From: Lentzea albida
GTDB taxonomy: Bacteria; Actinomycetota; Actinomycetes; Mycobacteriales; Pseudonocardiaceae
Assembly (NCBI RefSeq): GCF_900111005.1
Contig: NZ_FOFV01000032.1
Span: 1-61,131 of the forward strand
DNA length: 61,131 bases
Direction of reading: 5' to 3'
Positions 23,852-31,636 of this stretch are shown piece by piece. The stretch's first letter is position 1, and each line of letters opens with the position of its first letter. Under the pieces are notes generated by a model. It ran no database searches. It was given only the letters and a program-made list of their open reading frames with translations, and was not told where the DNA came from. The position numbers and the translations under genes are program-made.

Positions 23852-24947
23852 CCAGCCCTGCCGCTCCTCGTGCCACGGCGAACTCGCCGAGCGGTGAGGC
23901 GAGCAGGCGGGTGTGCCGTTCGCCGCCCGCGAGGACCCGGCCGTCCATTTCGGACTGGACGGCGGCGCTGAGGTGGTCGTGCAGCAGGGCGTAGCTGCCG
24001 CCGAGCACGACCGTCGGCACGTCGAAGAGGTTCATCAGCGTCGCCAGGCCGACTCCCAGTGCCTCGCCCGCGTCGCGGACCGCCCGCGCCGCCTTGGGGT
24101 CGCCGGAGTCGAGGGCCTTGCGCAGCGAGTTCAGCGTGCGCCGCCCGGCCTCGCGCAGGATGACGTCGAGGCCCGCGTACCGCTCCACACAACCGCGGCT
24201 GCCGCACGTGCAGGGGACACCGTTGCGTTCGATGACGACGTGCCCGAGCTCGCCGGCGAACCCGCTGACGCCGCGGTAGACCTCGCCGTTCAGCACGACG
24301 CCCGCGCCGATGCCGACGTCCGCCGTGACGTGCACGAAGTCCTCGCCCGCGAGGTGGTGCGGCCACAGGTGGGCGAGCGCGGCCAGGTTCGCCTCGTTGT
24401 CCAGTTCGACGTCGAGGTCGAGGCGCCGGCCGAGGCCCTCCGCGAGCGGTGACCCGACGAGCCCCGGCAGGTTGGGGGTCCTGATGACGATGCCGTCGTG
24501 CACGACACCGGGGATCGCGAGGCCCGCGCCGAGCAGCTTGCGGGGTCCCGTGACCTCGCGGATCAGCTCGGCGACCCGGTCCAGCACCTCGCTCTCGGTC
24601 GCCCCGCGCATGTCGGCGGGCACGAGACGGCGTTCCAGCGTCTCGCCGTCGAGCCCGAGGGTCTCGACGGCGAGGTGGCTGACGTTGATCTCCGCCCCGA
24701 CCGCGACCGGGCCGTCCGGGTGGAACCGCAACGGCTTGGACGGCCTGCCCATGCCCGCGAGCGTGGCGGGTTCCTCGACGAGGATCCCGCTCGCGAGCAG
24801 CGGCTCGGTGAGGTTGCCGAGCGTGGCCTTGGTGAGGCCGGTGCGGGCCGCGAGGTCGGCCCGCGAACCGGGGCGGTCGACGAGGGCGAGCAGCACCGTC
24901 CGCAGGTTGCCGAGGCGGACCTGGCGGAGGTGGTCGACGGTGGTCAT
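23808..24947 (-). CDS. xylR: ROK-family repressor of xylose utilisation (XylR-like)
   Basis: 379 residues. N-terminal winged helix (LRQVRLGNLRTVLLALVDRPGSRADLAARTGLTKATLGNL), then a ROK sugar-kinase-like fold with a DNEANLAALAH segment and the Zn motif GVPCTCGSRGCVE. In this family xylose or xylulose phosphate binding releases the repressor from DNA. ATG at 24947 overlaps the stop of xylB (ATGA), making it the third gene of the xylA-xylB operon, so it is autoregulated if it controls the operon promoter. A palindrome at 27494-27508 upstream of xylA is a plausible operator. The gene symbol is by context. Confidence 0.8.
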   Translation of the reverse strand: MTTVDHLRQVRLGNLRTVLLALVDRPGSRADLAARTGLTKATLGNLTEPLLASGILVEEPATLAGMGRPSKPLRFHPDGPVAVGAEINVSHLAVETLGLDGETLERRLVPADMRGATESEVLDRVAELIREVTGPRKLLGAGLAIPGVVHDGIVIRTPNLPGLVGSPLAEGLGRRLDLDVELDNEANLAALAHLWPHHLAGEDFVHVTADVGIGAGVVLNGEVYRGVSGFAGELGHVVIERNGVPCTCGSRGCVERYAGLDVILREAGRRTLNSLRKALDSGDPKAARAVRDAGEALGVGLATLMNLFDVPTVVLGGSYALLHDHLSAAVQSEMDGRVLAGGERHTRLLASPLGEFAVARGAAGLVTRRAVQQPERLFA

Positions 24948-26326
24948 CGACTCAAGTATCGCTGCGCCGCGTCCCCGTACCGCGCCCGGACCTCCGGCAC
25001 CGCGTCCGCCTCGAACCGCGTGCTCTCCGCCAGCGTCCACTCCGGGGGCGTCGCCGCACCCGTGAGCGTCCACGCCGCCTGCCGCGCCGCGCCGTCCGCC
25101 ACGTACTCACCCGGCGCCGGCACCGTCACGGGCACACCGAAGACGATCGGCGCGATCTCCCGCACGGCCCTGGACGCCGCCGCTCCACCCACGAGCCGCA
25201 CACCGCTGACGTCCGCACCCTGCTCGGCCAACGCGTCGAGACCGACCGCGAGACCGCACAGCATGCCCTCCACCGCCGCACGCGCGATGTTCGCGGGCGT
25301 GGCGTTGGTGAGCGTCAGGCCGTGCAGCGCCCCCGTGGCGTCGGGCAGGTTCGGCGTCCGTTCGCCTTCGAGGTACGGCACCATCACGACGCCCTCGGCA
25401 CCCGGCTTGGCGGACAGGGCGAGGTCGCTGAGCGTCGCGAGGTCCACACCCAGCATCCGGGCGGTCGCGTCCAGCACGCGGGCGGCGTTGAGCGTGCACG
25501 CCAGCGGCAGGTAGCGGCCCGTGGCGTCGGCGAACCCCGCCACGATGCCGGAGGCGTCCGCCGCCCTGACCTCGGCGGTCGCGGTGACGACACCGGAGGT
25601 GCCGAGCGACACCACGACGTCCTTGCCGCCGCCCACGCCCAGCATGGCGCCGGCGTTGTCACCGGCACCCGCGCCGAGCCGGACCGGTCCGTCGACGAAC
25701 TCGGACGGGCCCAGCACCCGCGGCAGCGCCACGTCGGAGCGGCCGAGACCGAGCGACAGCAGGTCCGGGACGTAGGCGTTCGCCACCGAGTCGAAGTACC
25801 CGGTGCCGGACGCGTCCGACCGGTCGGTGACCAGGTCCTCGAGCGCACCCGTGCCGCGCAGCTTCCACGTCAGCCAGTCGTGCGGCAGGCAGACGGCGGC
25901 GGTGCGCTTGGCGTTGTCCGGCTCGTGCTGGGCGAGCCAGCGCAGCTTGGTGACCGTGAACGACGCGACCGGGACCAGCCCGATCCGCGTCGCCCACTCC
26001 TGCGCGCCCAGTTCGGCCGTGAGGTCGGCGGCCGCCGCCGCGGAACGGGTGTCGTTCCACAGCAGCGCCTCCCGCACGACCTCGCCGGCGTCGTCGAGGC
26101 AGACCATCCCGTGCTGCTGACCCGCGACGCTGAGCGCCGCGACGTCGTCGAGCCCGCCCGCGTCGGACAACGCCGACTGCAGCGCGCTCCACCAGTGCGA
26201 GGGGTGCACCTCGGTGCCGTCCGGGTGGGACGCGCGCCCCTCCCGGACGAGCCGGCCCGTCTCGGCGTCGCGGACCACGACCTTGCACGACTGCGTCGAG
26301 GAGTCGACGCCGGCGACGAGCGTCAT
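24944..26326 (-). CDS. xylB: Xylulokinase
   Basis: 460 residues, FGGY kinase. N-terminal VAGVDSSTQSCKVVV phosphate-binding motif; SVAGQQHGMVCLD and ALLWNDTRS are typical of XylB. The C-terminal ATPase half has VVSLGTSGVVTAT and GVRLVGGAAASRAVREIAPIVFGVPVTVP. It phosphorylates D-xylulose to xylulose 5-phosphate in the cytosol, feeding the pentose phosphate pathway. It begins one base after the xylA stop and ends overlapping the ROK gene, a tight operon. Confidence 0.95.
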   Translation of the reverse strand: MTLVAGVDSSTQSCKVVVRDAETGRLVREGRASHPDGTEVHPSHWWSALQSALSDAGGLDDVAALSVAGQQHGMVCLDDAGEVVREALLWNDTRSAAAAADLTAELGAQEWATRIGLVPVASFTVTKLRWLAQHEPDNAKRTAAVCLPHDWLTWKLRGTGALEDLVTDRSDASGTGYFDSVANAYVPDLLSLGLGRSDVALPRVLGPSEFVDGPVRLGAGAGDNAGAMLGVGGGKDVVVSLGTSGVVTATAEVRAADASGIVAGFADATGRYLPLACTLNAARVLDATARMLGVDLATLSDLALSAKPGAEGVVMVPYLEGERTPNLPDATGALHGLTLTNATPANIARAAVEGMLCGLAVGLDALAEQGADVSGVRLVGGAAASRAVREIAPIVFGVPVTVPAPGEYVADGAARQAAWTLTGAATPPEWTLAESTRFEADAVPEVRARYGDAAQRYLSR

Positions 26327-26327
26327 G

Positions 26328-27479
26328 TCAGCGGGCTCCCGTGAGGTGCTCGAGGGCCAGCTGGTTGAGCCGCACGAAGCCGAAGCCGCGCTCGGCCGCC
26401 TGGCCGGGGTCGAACCCGTCGTCGTCCTTGAGCAGGTCGTCGTAGGACTCGCCGGCGTTCAGCGTCGGCTGGCCCAGCTCGGCCACCCCCGCCGTCTCCA
26501 GCGCCTCCTGCACCTCCGGGTCGGCGCGGAATGCCGCGGCCCGGTCGCGGAGCAGCAGGTAGGTGGCCATGTTCGCCTTGGCCGAGTCCCACACGCCCGT
26601 GATGTCCTCGGTGCGCGACGGCTTGTAGTCGAAGTGCCGCGGACCCTCGTACCCGGCCGTCTCCAGCAGGTCGACCAGCGCGAACGCGTTCATCAGGTCG
26701 CCGTGGCCGAACACCAGGTCCTGGTCGTACTTGATGCTGCGCTGACCGTTGAGGTCGATGTGGAAGAGCTTCTTGTGCCACAGCGCCTGCGCGATGCCGT
26801 GCACGAAGTTGAGCCCGGCCATCTGCTCGTGCCCGACCTCGGGGTTGAGACCGACCAGCTCGGGCTGGTCCAGCTCGGAGATGAACGCGATCGCGTGCCC
26901 GACCGTGGGCAGCAGGATGTCGCCGCGCGGCTCGTTCGGCTTGGGTTCGAGCGCGAACCGGATGTCGTAGCCGCGGTCCGTGACGAACTGCGTGAGCAGG
27001 TTCATCGACTCGCGGTACCGGTCGAGCGCCGCCCGCACGTCCTTCGCGGTGTCGTACTCGGAGCCTTCACGGCCGCCCCACAGCACGAACGTCTGGGCGC
27101 CGAGCTCGGCCGCCAGCTCGATGTTGCGCAGCACCTTCCGCAGCGCGAACCGCCGCACACCGCGGTCGTTGCTGGTGAAGCCGCCGTCCTTGAACACCGG
27201 GTGGGCGAACAGGTTCGTCGTCACCATCGGGATGACGAGACCGGTTTCGGCGAGCGCGCCCTGCAGCCGGCTGATCTGCTGGTCGCGGTGCGTGGCCTCG
27301 AAGCCGAACAGGTCGTCGTCGTGGAACGTCAGCCCGTACGCGCCGAGCTCGGCGAGCCGGTGCACGGCCTCGACCACGTCGAGTTCGGGCCGCGTGGCGT
27401 CGCCGAACGGGTCGCGACCCTGCCAGCCCACGGTCCACAGACCGAAGGAGAACTTGTCCGCCGGAGTGGGCGTGCTCAT
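26328..27479 (-). CDS. xylA: Xylose isomerase
   Basis: 383 residues, close to actinomycete XylA. Conserved parts: FSFGLWTVGWQGRDPFGDATR, the active-site histidine in GLTFHDDDLFGFE, metal ligands in ALEPKPNEPRGDILLP and GLNPEVGHEQMAGLNF, and HIDLNGQ. It converts D-xylose to D-xylulose using two divalent metals. Two consecutive ATG codons exist (27482 and 27479). The second is preferred because GAGG is six bases from it and only three from the first. First gene of the operon xylA-xylB-ROK. Confidence 0.95.
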   Translation of the reverse strand: MSTPTPADKFSFGLWTVGWQGRDPFGDATRPELDVVEAVHRLAELGAYGLTFHDDDLFGFEATHRDQQISRLQGALAETGLVIPMVTTNLFAHPVFKDGGFTSNDRGVRRFALRKVLRNIELAAELGAQTFVLWGGREGSEYDTAKDVRAALDRYRESMNLLTQFVTDRGYDIRFALEPKPNEPRGDILLPTVGHAIAFISELDQPELVGLNPEVGHEQMAGLNFVHGIAQALWHKKLFHIDLNGQRSIKYDQDLVFGHGDLMNAFALVDLLETAGYEGPRHFDYKPSRTEDITGVWDSAKANMATYLLLRDRAAAFRADPEVQEALETAGVAELGQPTLNAGESYDDLLKDDDGFDPGQAAERGFGFVRLNQLALEHLTGAR

Positions 27480-27493
27480 CATCCACCTCATTC

Positions 27494-27546
27494 GTTCAAT
27501 GCTTGAACTTAGTCTGGACAGTACGACGCCACGGCCTTGATCGCAA
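27494..27546 (-). promoter_or_regulatory. xylA promoter with candidate ROK operator
   Basis: On the minus strand a minus-35 TTGCGA (27546-27541) and minus-10 TACTGT (27523-27518) are separated by exactly 17 bases. Downstream, between the minus-10 and the xylA ribosome site, lies the palindrome GTTCAA-N3-TTGAAC (27494-27508). Its position just after the transcription start fits a repressor roadblock, and the third gene of the operon encodes a ROK repressor. The promoter is visible by pattern only. Confidence 0.6.
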
Positions 27547-27893
27547 CGGCGGGTGTGGTGCGGGTGGTCGGACGCGGACAGTCGGACGTGGTGGTCGGCG
27601 ACGGCGGTGATCGCGGAGTGGGTGGGGATGGGGGCGGTGGGATGCGGCGGCGGCCCGTTTGGCGAGTGAGCACGGTGCGGGTGGGGCAGAGGCGGCGGCG
27701 GACCGTCGCCGGTGAGCGCGGTGCTGGTGAGGCAGAGGCGGCGGCGGTCCACCGCAGGCGTGGTCGCGGGGGCGGGGATGGCGCCGGTGATCAGGCGCGG
27801 TGGCGGTCCGCCACGGCTGCGATCGCCGTGTGGGAGGCGGAAGCGGCAGCGCCCACCGCAGGTGTGATCGCGGCGGCGGGATCGCGCCGGTGG
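27547..27893. repeat. Degenerate GC-rich repeats between xylA and the SGNH hydrolase
   Basis: No gene is supported here. Two related copies of about 69 bases lie at 27749-27817 and 27853-27920; the second contains the last 27 bases of the SGNH hydrolase gene. A second pair of 46-base units lies at 27670-27715 and 27716-27761 (shared core GGCAGAGGCGGCGGCGG). Open frames across this stretch are simple by-products of GGC/GCG repetition. It looks like serial duplication of the downstream end of the hydrolase gene followed by decay. Confidence 0.6.
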
Positions 27894-28484
27894 TCAGACG
27901 CGGCGGCGGTCCGCCACGGCCTCGACGGCGGGTGCGAGGGCGGTGGCGATCTCCCGGTAGCCGGCCGCGGAGGGGTGGAAGCGGTCGGCGGCGAAGAGCG
28001 ACGGGTCGGTCGCGAAGCGCGGGGTGACGGCGCGTTCGACGTGGGCCACCACGCCTCCTGCGCGGATGACGGCCTGCTGCTGGGCCTGCGCGTACTGGCG
28101 GCTCGCGGCGGACACGACGTCGCGCAGGGCGGGCGGCACGTGCGAGACGATGCTGAGGTCCGGCGCGGTGGCGACGACGACCTCGGCGCCCTTCGCCCTC
28201 AGGTCCGCGACGGCGTCGTGCAACTGCTGGGCGCCCACCTGGGCCGGGACGAAGCGGGTCAGGTCGTTCGCGCCGATCACGATCACCGCGACGTCCACCG
28301 CGCCCGTGGCCCGCACCTGGGCGCGCAGGTCCGCGGAACGGGCGCCGGGGACGGCGCGCACGTCGAGGTCGACCTCGTGGCCCGCCTGACGAAGGCGGTC
28401 GGCGAGCAACGGGCCGAGCGTGTCCTCCCGGCGCGTGCTGCCCACTCCGGCGGCGATCGAGTCGCCGAGCAAACACAAGCGCAT
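27894..28484 (-). CDS. SGNH/GDSL hydrolase
   Basis: 196 residues. Block I has the nucleophile Ser9 in LCLLGDSIAAG, block II a glycine near ARSADL, block III GANDLTR and block V DRFHPSAAGY with the catalytic Asp/His. All four blocks are present. No signal peptide; probably a cytosolic esterase or lipase of unknown substrate. ATG at 28484. Divergent from the EF-G leader transcript, whose promoter lies 40-76 bases upstream. Its 3' end is part of a duplicated segment. Confidence 0.85.
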   Translation of the reverse strand: MRLCLLGDSIAAGVGSTRREDTLGPLLADRLRQAGHEVDLDVRAVPGARSADLRAQVRATGAVDVAVIVIGANDLTRFVPAQVGAQQLHDAVADLRAKGAEVVVATAPDLSIVSHVPPALRDVVSAASRQYAQAQQQAVIRAGGVVAHVERAVTPRFATDPSLFAADRFHPSAAGYREIATALAPAVEAVADRRRV

Positions 28485-28523
28485 ACTCGGTGAACGTTGA
28501 GCATGGTGGAGGTGTTCCGCCTC

Positions 28524-28560
28524 AAAAGGCGTTGTGAGGCACCGCTCAGGTGTCTACATT
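28524..28560 (+). promoter_or_regulatory. Promoter with A-tract upstream of minus-35 (WhiB7-like layout)
   Basis: TTGTGA (28532-28537) and TACATT (28555-28560) are separated by 17 bases, a good housekeeping-type promoter. AAAA at 28524-28527 lies four bases before the minus-35. An AT-rich patch immediately upstream of the minus-35 is the known signature of WhiB7-activated antibiotic-resistance promoters. The next features are a leader ORF, two hairpins and an EF-G-like gene, the usual context for such regulation. The WhiB7 link is inference. Confidence 0.55.
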
Positions 28561-28597
28561 CCACGATCATCATCACCGAGGCGAGAGGGGACCGGCC

Positions 28598-28696
28598 GTG
28601 CGTACCGCCGTTGTCGTCCTCCCGTCCCGTTTCGACGTGATCCTCGTGTCCCCGCACCCCGGTCGCCCGCTGCGCGCCGGGCGCCGGAGTGTCTGA
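28598..28696 (+). CDS. 32-residue leader peptide upstream of EF-G paralogue
   Basis: GTG at 28598 preceded by GAGAGGGGACC opens a 32-residue frame: VRTAVVVLPSRFDVILVSPH, then PGRPLRAGRRSV. Its TGA (28694-28696) lies at the very start of the first downstream hairpin. The arginine-rich C-terminus could be sensitive to ribosome-targeting drugs. Position between promoter and two hairpins, 70 bases before the EF-G gene, suggests that ribosome stalling or completion on this ORF controls the downstream gene. Confidence 0.55.
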   Translation: MRTAVVVLPSRFDVILVSPHPGRPLRAGRRSV

Positions 28697-28736
28697 CGAA
28701 CCCCCGAAGGTGTTCGTCGGGTCATCGCGCTGACCC
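28695..28736 (+). promoter_or_regulatory. Tandem hairpins between leader ORF and EF-G paralogue
   Basis: Hairpin 1: GACGAAC (28695-28701) pairs with GTTCGTC (28712-28718). Hairpin 2: GGGTCA (28719-28724) pairs with TGACCC (28731-28736) around a six-base loop. Hairpin 1 starts inside the leader stop codon, so a ribosome finishing the leader would melt it. A further stem, CGCCCG/CGGGCG (28664-28683), lies inside the leader coding sequence and would be opened by translation. No T-run follows, so the mechanism (termination or translational control) is not determined. Confidence 0.55.
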
Positions 28737-28765
28737 CGTAAGTCCTTGAAGGAAAAGGCAGAACC

Positions 28766-30751
28766 ATGCGCACGACCACGTTGAACGCTGTCCGCAACCT
28801 CGGCATCCTCGCCCACGTCGACGCGGGCAAGACCACCCTGACCGAACGCGTCCTGTTCGCGACGGGCAGCACCCACAAGCGCGGCGAGGTCCACGACGGC
28901 ACCACCGTCACCGACTTCGACCCGCAGGAGCGCGACCGCGGCATCACCATCTTCGCCGCGGCCGTGACCTGCACGTGGGACGGGCATCGCATCAACCTCA
29001 TCGACACGCCGGGGCACGTCGACTTCGCCGACGAGGTCGAACGGTCCCTGCGCGTGCTGGACGGGGCCGTCGCGGTGTTCGACGGCGTCGCCGGGGTGGA
29101 ACCGCAGAGCGAATCCGTGTGGCGGCAGGCGGATCGGCACGGCGTGCCGCGGATCGCGTTCGTCAACAAGCTCGACCGGGCGGGCGCGGACCTCGGCCGC
29201 GTCGTCGAGTCCATCCGCACGCGGCTGCACACCGTGCCGCTCGTCGTGCAGTCGCCGATCGGCGTGGAGGACGGTTTCGTCGGTGTCGTCGACCTGGTGC
29301 GCATGCGCGCGCTGGTGTGGGACGACGGCATGACCGAAGGGCCTGTGCCGGAAACGCTGCTGGCAGAGGCGCAACGGCGGCGCCGCGTCCTGGAGGAGGC
29401 GGTGGCGGAGCTGCACCCGGAGGCGGTGGAGGAGTTCTTCGCGGGAGGTCTGTCCGAACAGACGCTGCGCACGGCGCTGCGCGACCTGACCCGGCAGGGC
29501 CGGGCGACCGTCGTGCTGTGCGGCTCGGCGTACCGCAACCGGGGCGTGGAACCGTTGCTGGACGCGGTGATCGCGTACCTGCCGTCCCCCGTGGACGTTC
29601 CGGCGGTGCGCGGCGTCGACGGCCAGGAGCGGCGTCCTGACCCGGACGCGCCGTTCTCGGCGTTGGTGTTCAAGGTGAACGCCGCCGCCACGGGACGGCT
29701 CGCGTACGTCCGCGTGTACTCGGGCACCCTCCACAAGGGGGACTCGGTGCTCGTGGCCGGCCGCACCGAACGCATCGGGCGGATCCTGCGCGTCCAGGCC
29801 GACCGGCACACGCCGGTCGACCAGGCCGTCGCGGGCGACATCGTCGCGCTGGTCGGGCTGAAGTCGGCCCGCACCGGCACGACGCTGTGCGCGCCGGACG
29901 CCCCGCTGCTGCTCGAGCCCCCGGTCTCGGCCGACCCGGTCGTGTCCGTGGCGGTGGAAGCGCGCAGCAGCGCGGACAACGCCCGGCTGGCCGACGCACT
30001 GGCGCACCTGGTCGACGAGGACCCGTCCCTGCGGTTCGGGACGGACCCGGAGACCGGGCAGACCGTGCTGTCCGGCCAGGGCGAGCTGCACCTGGAGGTC
30101 TCGGTGGAGAAGGCGCGCACGCTGCACCGCGTCGAGATCACCATGGGACGGCCGCGCGTCTCGTACCGCGAGACCGTGGCCTCGGGCGTCACCGGATTCG
30201 TCCACAGGCACGTCAAGCAGGACGGAGGGCAAGGACAGTTCGCGCACATCGTGATCAGCACCGAGCCGCTGGAGACCGGTTTCGAGTTCCGCTCGGCCGT
30301 CACCGGCGGGCGCGTGCCGCAGGAGTTCGTCCGCGCGGTCGAACAGGGCTGCCGGGACGCGCTGGCCGAGGGACCTCTCGGCCACCCGGTGACCGGTGTG
30401 CGGGTAACGCTCACCGACGGGTCCACGCACGTCAAGGACTCCTCGGAGATGGCGTTCCGCACGGCAGGGCGCAACGGGCTGCGCGAGGCGCTGAAGGCCG
30501 GCGCCACGACGCTGCTCGAACCGATCGCCGAGGTCGCGGTGACCGTGCCGGAGGAGTACCTCGGCGGTGTGCTCGGTGATCTGGCGACGCGCCGGGGAAG
30601 GATCCTCGGTTCGGAGGCCAGGGCGGGTGCCGCGGTGGTGACGGCGAGCGTGCCGCTGGCGGAGATGTTCGGCTACGTGACGCGGTTGCGGAGCCGGACG
30701 CAGGGGCGCGGCTCGTTCACGAGCACGCCCACCGGTTACGCGCCGGCGTGA
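28766..30751 (+). CDS. EF-G paralogue / ribosomal-protection-type translational GTPase
   Basis: 661 residues, about 40 shorter than housekeeping EF-G. G1 is AHVDAGKTT (16-24), switch I RGITIF, G3 DTPGH (80-84) and G4 NKLD (134-137). Domain IV contains KQDGGQGQFAHIVI, and the C-terminus EMFGYVTRLRSRTQGRGSF is EF-G-like rather than TetM-like. It would bind the ribosomal A site and hydrolyse GTP. No neighbouring rpsL, rpsG or tuf genes are present, so it is not the str-operon EF-G. A leader ORF with hairpins precedes it, which suggests drug-inducible expression and a protective role (fusidane, argyrin or tetracycline type). ATG at 28766 follows AAGGAAAAGG. Confidence 0.8.
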   Translation: MRTTTLNAVRNLGILAHVDAGKTTLTERVLFATGSTHKRGEVHDGTTVTDFDPQERDRGITIFAAAVTCTWDGHRINLIDTPGHVDFADEVERSLRVLDGAVAVFDGVAGVEPQSESVWRQADRHGVPRIAFVNKLDRAGADLGRVVESIRTRLHTVPLVVQSPIGVEDGFVGVVDLVRMRALVWDDGMTEGPVPETLLAEAQRRRRVLEEAVAELHPEAVEEFFAGGLSEQTLRTALRDLTRQGRATVVLCGSAYRNRGVEPLLDAVIAYLPSPVDVPAVRGVDGQERRPDPDAPFSALVFKVNAAATGRLAYVRVYSGTLHKGDSVLVAGRTERIGRILRVQADRHTPVDQAVAGDIVALVGLKSARTGTTLCAPDAPLLLEPPVSADPVVSVAVEARSSADNARLADALAHLVDEDPSLRFGTDPETGQTVLSGQGELHLEVSVEKARTLHRVEITMGRPRVSYRETVASGVTGFVHRHVKQDGGQGQFAHIVISTEPLETGFEFRSAVTGGRVPQEFVRAVEQGCRDALAEGPLGHPVTGVRVTLTDGSTHVKDSSEMAFRTAGRNGLREALKAGATTLLEPIAEVAVTVPEEYLGGVLGDLATRRGRILGSEARAGAAVVTASVPLAEMFGYVTRLRSRTQGRGSFTSTPTGYAPA

Positions 30752-30795
30752 GTGCTGGGTGAGCCGACACGCTCTTCGTCGACTCACCCAGCACT
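30751..30795 (+). terminator. Terminator after EF-G paralogue
   Basis: AGTGCTGGGTGAG (30751-30763) and CTCACCCAGCACT (30783-30795) form a perfect 13-base stem with a 19-base loop, starting at the last base of the stop codon. No T-run, as is usual in actinomycetes. Confidence 0.75.
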
Positions 30796-30828
30796 CGCTT
30801 CTCGTTCGTTCGGTTCAACACAGGGACG

Positions 30829-30858
30829 CAGGCCCGACCTGAGAACAGGTCGGGCCTG
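30829..30858 (+). terminator. Second strong hairpin, immediately before the EEP gene
   Basis: CAGGCCCGACCT (30829-30840) and AGGTCGGGCCTG (30847-30858) pair perfectly over 12 bases with a six-base loop, GAGAAC. It ends four bases before the ATG at 30863. It may be a back-up terminator for the EF-G transcript. Alternatively, if the EEP mRNA starts upstream, it would hide that gene's initiation region. Confidence 0.6.
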
Positions 30859-30862
30859 TGCC

Positions 30863-31636
30863 ATGCTGGGCCAGGTGTCGACCTTGAACGTCATGTCCCT
30901 GAACCTGAGGTTCGCCTCGACCGCCGAGCCGAACTCGTGGCCCACCAGGCGTCCCGTGATGGCCGAGTTCCTCAGGCAGGAGCTGCCGGCCTTGATCGGC
31001 ACGCAAGAAGGCCTCTACGGACAGATCAGCGACGTGGCGCACGACCTGCCCGACCACTACGACTGGATCGGCCTCGGCCGGCACGGTGGCAGCCACGACG
31101 AGTTCATGGCGATCTTCTTCGACACGAACCGGCTGCAACCGCTGGAGTTCGACCACGAGTGGCTCTCGGACACGCCGAAGGTCGTGGCCTCCAGGTCGTG
31201 GGGCAACAACGTGATCCGCATGGTCACCTGGGTCCGGTTCGCCGATCGCCTGACGGGCAAGCAGTTCGTCGCCGTCAACACGCACTTCGACCACGAGTCC
31301 GCGAACGCGCGCCTGTGCAGCGCCCAGGTCATCCACGACCGCCTCCGGGCCCAGCAGCTCCCGGTCGTCGTCACCGGTGACTTCAACGACGTCCCCGGCT
31401 CGCCGGCCTACGCCGTGCTCACCGAGGACCTCGCCGACACGTGGCTCACGGGCGAGCAGACCACGCCGGCGTACGGGACGTTCCACGGCTTCGGCCCGCT
31501 GATCCCCGACGGGCCGCGCATCGACTGGATCCTGACGCGCGGGGCCACCGTCGAGACCGCCGCGATCAACACGTTCCAGCGCGACGGCCAGTTCCCGACC
31601 GACCACCTCCCGATCCAGGCGCTGATCAGCTTCTAG
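30863..31636 (+). CDS. Endonuclease/exonuclease/phosphatase family protein
   Basis: 257 residues. Motifs of the DNase I-like fold in order: VMSLNLRFAS, IGTQEG with the metal-binding Glu, VNTHFDHESANAR, VVTGDFNDVPGS with the catalytic Asp/Asn, and FPTDHLPI with the terminal Asp-His. Members hydrolyse phosphodiesters in nucleic acids, inositol phosphates or sphingomyelin; the substrate is unknown. No signal peptide. ATG at 30863 or the in-frame GTG at 30875 could start it; neither has a clear RBS. The 3' end overlaps the convergent M28-like gene by 11 bases. Confidence 0.8.
   Translation: MLGQVSTLNVMSLNLRFASTAEPNSWPTRRPVMAEFLRQELPALIGTQEGLYGQISDVAHDLPDHYDWIGLGRHGGSHDEFMAIFFDTNRLQPLEFDHEWLSDTPKVVASRSWGNNVIRMVTWVRFADRLTGKQFVAVNTHFDHESANARLCSAQVIHDRLRAQQLPVVVTGDFNDVPGSPAYAVLTEDLADTWLTGEQTTPAYGTFHGFGPLIPDGPRIDWILTRGATVETAAINTFQRDGQFPTDHLPIQALISF

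Noticed and set aside
27547..27893. Small ORFs between xylA and the SGNH gene
   Set aside because: They consist of repeated Pro/His/Arg segments caused by GC-rich tandem repeats; no RBS or domain.
28766..30751. Calling the GTPase a TetM/OtrA tetracycline-resistance protein
   Set aside because: The C-terminus (EMFGYVTRLRSRTQGR) and domain IV are EF-G-like. Ribosome protection is possible by context, but the TetM identity is not supported.
28766..30751. Calling it the housekeeping EF-G
   Set aside because: It is shorter, has no str-operon neighbours and carries an attenuator-like leader, so a paralogue is more likely.
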